Positions 59,732 to 64,000 of a DNA stretch of 64,000 bases are shown in pieces; position 1 is the stretch's first letter; every line of letters starts with the position of its first letter. Position numbers and translations under genes: made by a program. Source of the stretch: Bradyrhizobium macuxiense (GTDB taxonomy: Bacteria > Pseudomonadota > Alphaproteobacteria > Rhizobiales > Xanthobacteraceae). The stretch is from NCBI RefSeq assembly GCF_007993935.1, contig NZ_VITY01000023.1:1-64000 (forward strand). The letters run 5' to 3'. Under the pieces are notes generated by a model. That model did no database searches. It saw only the letters and a program-made list of their open reading frames with translations, and had not been told where the DNA came from.

Positions 59732-59747
59732 GTGACATTGATCACAG
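59732..59747. promoter_or_regulatory. CRP/FNR-superfamily palindromic operator
   Basis: TGTGACATTGATCACA is a perfect TGTGA-N6-TCACA palindrome, about 90 bases before the double-glycine peptide start. CRP, FNR and FixK family proteins bind sites of this form. The position suits activation of the peptide gene; which regulator binds is not readable. Confidence 0.6.
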
Positions 59748-59823
59748 CGAGCAGCCGGACGCCCCCGTATGTATGTGATCACGGATCGAGGGGATGGCCC
59801 CTCCCGAAAACAGGAGAATGGCT

Positions 59824-59997
59824 ATGAACAAGTTCGACCATGAAATGTCGATGGAAGCCCTCGATCGTGTCGTCGGCGGCGCGGACGGTGATGGCAATGG
59901 CACCGGCACGGGTAATGGCGGTCACGGCCTGGTTCGCGGAATCAAGCAGGTCATCGGCGCCGTGGAAGGTATCGTTAAGTCGATTTGGCCTTTCTGA
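59824..59997 (+). CDS. double-glycine-leader peptide, bacteriocin-like
   Basis: A 57-residue precursor. The leader (MNKFDHEMSMEALDRVVGG) is acidic and amphipathic with Leu13, Val16 or Val17 and Gly18-Gly19, the pattern cut by C39 peptidase exporters. The 38-residue product starts ADGDGNGTGTGNGGHG (glycine-rich, flexible) and ends in an amphipathic helix (LVRGIKQVIGAVEGIVKSIW, then PF), a membrane-active form. It contains no Cys. AGGAG seven bases upstream fixes the ATG; an earlier ATG has no spacing. Convergent with two exporter genes, whose substrate it probably is. Confidence 0.7.
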   Translation: MNKFDHEMSMEALDRVVGGADGDGNGTGTGNGGHGLVRGIKQVIGAVEGIVKSIWPF

Positions 59998-60060
59998 TCT
60001 TCGCTGGAATCTGCACTGTCACGCGATCGGCGATACACAACGCGGCGCAGTGAATCAAAG

Positions 60061-60089
60061 ACTTGCTGCGCAGCGATCGCGCAGCAAGT
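60061..60089. terminator. bidirectional hairpin between peptide and exporter genes
   Basis: ACTTGCTGCGC-AGCGATC-GCGCAGCAAGT, an 11-bp perfect stem in the short gap between the convergent peptide and exporter genes. U tracts are weak on both sides, so rho-independent action is probable but not certain. Confidence 0.65.
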
Positions 60090-60104
60090 TGCCTCCATCC
60101 GTTA

Positions 60105-62996
60105 TCAGGCCATAAGCTGCCTCCGCGCGAACTCTGCAAATGCGCCGGCTCCGCTCGTCAGCTCGTCATAGCTTCCCGATTGCACAATCTTGCCACCGAC
60201 CAGCATCACGATTCTGTCCGCATGGCGGATTGTGCTCAGCCGGTGTGCAATGACGATCCGCGTGACGCTCAGCCGTTCCAGCGATGCTCCGACGATCGCC
60301 TGCGTCTGGTTGTCGAGCGCACTCGTTGCTTCGTCAAAAAGCAGGATGCGTGGCGAACGTGCCAACGCGCGGGCAATGAGGACCCTCTGGCGCTGTCCAC
60401 CTGACAGTGTGTTGATGCCTTCCGCAACGAGCGTGTGCATACCCATCGGCATCTGCCTGATATCGGCGTCGAGCGCCGCTAGCCGGGCGGCCTCCCAGGC
60501 TTTGTCCAGCGTCAGGTCGACGCCGCCGCAAATGTTTTCGTATAGACTACCCGTTGCCAGCTTGGTGTCTTGCAGCACAACGCCGAGCTGGCGGCGCACG
60601 TCATTGGTCTCGATCGTGTTCAGCGCCTTGCCATCATAGAAGATCGTCCCGGCTTCCGGTCGTTCGAAATCCAGCAGCAATCGCAACAGCGATGATTTCC
60701 CGCTGCCCGAAGGGCCGACAATCGCCACATATTCCCCTCTCGAAACACGCAGGGTGATGTCGTCAAGGACGATCGGTCCACCCTGGATATAGCGGAAGGT
60801 AACGCCGGAGAACTCGATCTCGCCCAGGAGCTCGCCCGACGGCCGTCGATCTTCTGTGATTTCAGCGGCAGTGGAAAAGATCGGCTTCAGCCGGGTGAGA
60901 TGGGGGATTACCACCAGGGATTCGCTCATGCTCGAGGCAATGTTGCCGATCGCTGCCGTGGTCTGGCCGAACGCGGAGAGAAAACCGAGAAAGGCGCCAA
61001 GGTCAGCCAAGAGCTGACTGTTGGTGCGCGAGGCGATCGCAAAAATGGTCAAGGTGGCCAGCAGGGGAAAGGCCGTCTCGAAGACGACCAGAACGTTAGC
61101 CGCTCGTTGCGAGGCGATGAAGTAGCGCTTCTGAAGAGCGAATTGTCCCGACCAGCGCGCCAGCGCGCGACTTGCGGCGTTCGCCACGCGAAGCTTACTG
61201 ACACCGGCGATCAGTTGCAGCACAAATCCGCTGACCTTGCCTTGCAGATTGAAGTGCTGGCTTTCGTAGTAGATTCGCACGGCGCTTGTTGCGACGATCG
61301 CGGCCGCCCGCAGGGCGATCAGCAGGAGCGCAATGCTGCCGAGCCTGAGGTCATAGTAGAGCATGAGCCCAATACTGAAAATGCCGAACAGCGCCGATGT
61401 AAAGCCTCGCAAGGTCCGACCGGTGACGATCTGGCGCGTCGCTTCAATCCCCATCGAGCGGTCGACCAAATCTCCGGTGGTGTAGTCGCGAAACAGCGAC
61501 GCCGGTAACCGGAGCAGGCGATCGATTAGGGCGGCCTGGAGCTTGTAATCGAGGAGGCCTTCGAGCCTGAGCGTGACCAGTCCCTGCATTCCCTGTAGTC
61601 CCGCAATCGCGATCGCGGTAATGGAGAGCGCTGCCGCGCAAACGACGAGCTGGTCGAACTCCGTGCGGGGGATCACGGAGTTGACCAGCAGATTCGTCAC
61701 CAGCGGCGGTATCAGTGAGAGCAACCCGATGGCAATGATCGGGAGGATCATGCGGACCATGCTGCCGGAGAGGCCTCCGGTCGCGAATGACAACAGATCA
61801 CGATAGCGGAGTGGGTGCGCCGGCAGGGTCTTGTAGAAGCTGACCGCTTCCGGCGCGAGATCGTTTGCAACCGAGCTGCTGACCGGTTGGCGCCGCCCCT
61901 GTCTCGGATCGATCATCGTGTACCGGCCATGCCGGTCCCGGATTAGAGCGACCGGGGCGCTTTCGGGGCCATGCCATCCCAGCAGCGGACCGGCATCGGA
62001 GCTCCACCAGCGATCGCGCAACTTGACGCGGCGAACTCGCAGTCGTGATGCGCGGGCGATTTGTAGAACCTCGTCGAAGTTCTGGCCTGCGGGATGCGTT
62101 CGGCTCGCGTGAGTGATCGAGCTTCCCAACGCGTCCGCAACGAGGCGGCAACTGGCGAGCAGGGGATCGCCGGCATCCAGCTCGACCTGCGCGCGACCGC
62201 TCGGCGCGGTGATAACTTCGGATAGACGCTCAAGGGCATCCAGTGTCCGTGCGCGGGTAAGTTCCGCTCGCCGGGCGAGCTGCTGCCGTTCCGACGACCG
62301 TTGATGTCCCAGTGACCGCTCCAGACTGGCGGCAATCACGGCATGGAAGCGATCAAGTGCCGGCCAGACCAGAGGTAATTCGGGCGCGTTCGACTCCGCC
62401 ATGATCCTGGATCCGCTCTCGCCGGCTTTCAGCCAGACCTCCGCCGTGAGCGGAATGCGGACTATTCCGGCCTCGAAGACGAGGTCGAGATCCAGAGGCT
62501 TCACGCTTCCTGCTTCGATGCGGGCCCACACGATGTTCCGCTTCGGACCGCGACAGCGCTCGCCCGGATGCAGGTCTCTCGTTTCGCCGCCGATCAATTC
62601 GGAAGCGTTGTCCGATCGGGCCGAGCCGGCCGCAAGCATCGACAACCGGGCTATCCAGTTGGACAAACGGTCTGAGGCGATCTCACTTCGCGGGACCGTG
62701 ATGACCTCGGCGTCAGGGCCCCCGACTGCTACCAGCTGCAGCCCGATCGCCGCCGACCTTTCACAGGCCGTGTGCAAGTCCAATATGACTTCACCAATTT
62801 CGCATCGAAGCAGATGATGTCTGACGCCGTTCGTCTCCACGGCGAAGATGTCGACATGGCCCGCACTCACCTCCAGTACTTGATCGCGTTCGTTGAGGAG
62901 AATGGGATGCCGCGGATCGATCGCCACGCGGCGAGTGGCCGAGGGGGCCGTCGGCCGTCCGGTCGCAAACTCATCCTTGGCGATGGAGTTGCTCAT
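60105..62996 (-). CDS. NHLM-type bacteriocin ABC exporter, second component (ABC2)
   Basis: A 963-residue exporter. The N-terminal 380 residues have no membrane helices or peptidase and match the accessory region of NHLM_micro_ABC2 proteins (TIGR03797 type). Six membrane helices follow (FATGGLSGSMVRMILPIIAI, then LLSLIPPLVTNLLVNSVI and on), then an ATPase with Walker A GPSGSGKSS (about residue 762), LSGGQRQRV (about 864) and ILLFDEATSALD (about 887). It overlaps the upstream exporter gene by 4 bases (ATGA), so the two form a heterodimeric exporter. The long upstream extension of the frame was rejected because it overlaps the coding sequence before it. Confidence 0.88.
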   Translation of the reverse strand: MSNSIAKDEFATGRPTAPSATRRVAIDPRHPILLNERDQVLEVSAGHVDIFAVETNGVRHHLLRCEIGEVILDLHTACERSAAIGLQLVAVGGPDAEVITVPRSEIASDRLSNWIARLSMLAAGSARSDNASELIGGETRDLHPGERCRGPKRNIVWARIEAGSVKPLDLDLVFEAGIVRIPLTAEVWLKAGESGSRIMAESNAPELPLVWPALDRFHAVIAASLERSLGHQRSSERQQLARRAELTRARTLDALERLSEVITAPSGRAQVELDAGDPLLASCRLVADALGSSITHASRTHPAGQNFDEVLQIARASRLRVRRVKLRDRWWSSDAGPLLGWHGPESAPVALIRDRHGRYTMIDPRQGRRQPVSSSVANDLAPEAVSFYKTLPAHPLRYRDLLSFATGGLSGSMVRMILPIIAIGLLSLIPPLVTNLLVNSVIPRTEFDQLVVCAAALSITAIAIAGLQGMQGLVTLRLEGLLDYKLQAALIDRLLRLPASLFRDYTTGDLVDRSMGIEATRQIVTGRTLRGFTSALFGIFSIGLMLYYDLRLGSIALLLIALRAAAIVATSAVRIYYESQHFNLQGKVSGFVLQLIAGVSKLRVANAASRALARWSGQFALQKRYFIASQRAANVLVVFETAFPLLATLTIFAIASRTNSQLLADLGAFLGFLSAFGQTTAAIGNIASSMSESLVVIPHLTRLKPIFSTAAEITEDRRPSGELLGEIEFSGVTFRYIQGGPIVLDDITLRVSRGEYVAIVGPSGSGKSSLLRLLLDFERPEAGTIFYDGKALNTIETNDVRRQLGVVLQDTKLATGSLYENICGGVDLTLDKAWEAARLAALDADIRQMPMGMHTLVAEGINTLSGGQRQRVLIARALARSPRILLFDEATSALDNQTQAIVGASLERLSVTRIVIAHRLSTIRHADRIVMLVGGKIVQSGSYDELTSGAGAFAEFARRQLMA

Positions 62997-64000
62997 TCGC
63001 TTATCACGAGCCTTGCGTAGGCGCCCTGGAGCGAGACAAGCTGTTCGTGGGTACCGCGTTCCACGATCCGGCCATGCTCTAGCACGATGATTTCGTCGCA
63101 ATCGCGCACCGTGCTCAAGCGATGTGCGATAATAATGCATGTGCAGCCCCGACGTCGCAGGTTGTCGTCGATGGCCTTTTCCGTGATCGGATCGAGGGCG
63201 GCCATTGCTTCATCCAGGACGAGAATTGACGGATTGCAGACCAACGCGCGGGCGATCTCGATACGTTGGCGTTGACCTCCGCTGAAATTGCCGCCGCCCT
63301 CGTTGATGTGGCAGTCGTAATTTCCGGGACGCGTGGCGAGGTCGTGATGAATCAGCGCATCCCGCGCCGCGGCGATCAAGTCGCGCTCATCCACGGTTGT
63401 ATCCCAAAGGGTCAGATTATCGCGCGCGCTCCCCTCGAACAGAAATATATCCTGGTCTACATAGGAGACGGAATTGGCGAACTCCTGGGGTGGAAGGTCC
63501 GCCAGCTTCCATCGATCGAACAGAATTTCTCCCGCCCACGGCTCGTACAGCCCACAGATCAATTTGCCGAGCGTCGATTTTCCGCTGCCGGAGACTCCGA
63601 CGAGCGCCACCCGTGATCCCGCAGGGATCGTCAGCGACAGGTCGTCCAGCAGTGGCGTTTCGAGAACCGAGTAGCCGAAGCTGATGTTGCGAAGCTCGAC
63701 CCTGCCGGCAAGCTTTGGCGGAACGCTATCGATAACCTTGCCGGGCGAGTTGGGCCGCAGCGGATACTTGCGAATATCCTCGAGTCGTTCGAGTGCGCCC
63801 TTGATGGTTTGCAAGCTGCCGAAATAGTTGACGAGATTCTCGAATGGCTCCGAGAAGTTCGCCGCGAGCGACTGGAATGCAACCAGGCTGCCGAGCGTCA
63901 GCGAGCCCTCGATGACCCTCAAACCACCCAGCCCAAGGATCGCGGCGACCATCAACCCGGAGAGCAGCGTCGGCACCATGTCCATGATGATGGCCGATGC
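62993..64000 (-). CDS. NHLM-type bacteriocin ABC exporter, first component (ABC1), truncated by the window
   Basis: The frame stays open to the window edge; only the last 335 residues are seen, covering the end of the membrane domain and the ATPase: GVSGSGKSTLGKL, FSGGQRQRIEIARA, ILVLDEAMAALD, IIIAHRLSTVRD. NHLM_micro_ABC1 proteins carry an N-terminal C39 peptidase that cuts after double glycine; that part would lie outside. LDEAMAALD departs from the usual LDEATSALD. Translationally coupled to the next gene. Confidence 0.85.
   Translation of the reverse strand, partial: ASAIIMDMVPTLLSGLMVAAILGLGGLRVIEGSLTLGSLVAFQSLAANFSEPFENLVNYFGSLQTIKGALERLEDIRKYPLRPNSPGKVIDSVPPKLAGRVELRNISFGYSVLETPLLDDLSLTIPAGSRVALVGVSGSGKSTLGKLICGLYEPWAGEILFDRWKLADLPPQEFANSVSYVDQDIFLFEGSARDNLTLWDTTVDERDLIAAARDALIHHDLATRPGNYDCHINEGGGNFSGGQRQRIEIARALVCNPSILVLDEAMAALDPITEKAIDDNLRRRGCTCIIIAHRLSTVRDCDEIIVLEHGRIVERGTHEQLVSLQGAYARLVISE

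Noticed and set aside
1..64000. CRISPR array, rRNA genes or replication origin
   Set aside because: No regularly spaced repeats, rRNA sequence or iteron cluster was seen anywhere in the window.

Overview
The window looks like chromosomal DNA of a Bradyrhizobium-type alphaproteobacterium (Nitrobacteraceae). The basis is the high GC, the general style of the gene complement (isoquinoline oxidoreductase-like molybdenum enzyme, Omp25/31-type barrel, many short secreted proteins, TAT-dependent formate dehydrogenase) and a 45-bp dispersed palindromic repeat that I associate with this genus. Species cannot be set from the sequence alone.

Layout. 0.2-3.9 kb: a LysR regulator divergent from a two-subunit isoquinoline 1-oxidoreductase-like molybdenum hydroxylase. 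3.9-10.4 kb: a copper/silver defence operon (Met-rich secreted protein, YtkA/FixH-like protein, CusB-like adaptor, CusA-like RND pump, periplasmic cupredoxin, CusF-like protein). 10.4-25.7 kb: ordinary chromosome with many small secreted or membrane proteins, an alpha/beta hydrolase pair, a cyclase-like/SRPBCC protein, a NicO-type metal transporter, tRNA-Thr(TGT) and rlmB. 25.8-28.1 kb: tRNA-Tyr(GTA) followed by a tyrosine recombinase and an AlpA/excisionase-like HTH protein, the signature of an integrated island.

28.8-43.4 kb is a catabolic module. Two paralogous sigma-54 activators bracket a soluble diiron monooxygenase of the propane/acetone (PrmABCD/MimABCD) type with its alcohol dehydrogenase, amidohydrolase, DUF59 protein and dedicated GroEL-like chaperonin. 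A near-perfect -24/-12 promoter and a palindromic activator site lie in front of the first structural gene. The logic is: activators sense substrate or intermediate, the monooxygenase hydroxylates the alkane, ketone or phenol, and the dehydrogenase oxidises the alcohol. 44.2-58.6 kb is a formate oxidation module: a WD40/cytochrome c fusion, a large polyferredoxin-like protein, a translationally coupled set of five poorly characterised accessory genes, an HTH-TorD fusion chaperone, a small TAT protein, and the membrane-bound FdhA-FdhB-FdhC enzyme.

Imperfect direct repeats of about 85 bp lie on both sides of these two modules (near 28.4 kb and 59.4 kb), which suggests a roughly 31-kb accessory segment. 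To the right of the second repeat is a candidate bacteriocin-like system: a 57-residue double-glycine-leader peptide preceded by a CRP/FNR-type palindrome, convergent with two coupled NHLM-type ABC exporter genes, the second of which runs off the window.
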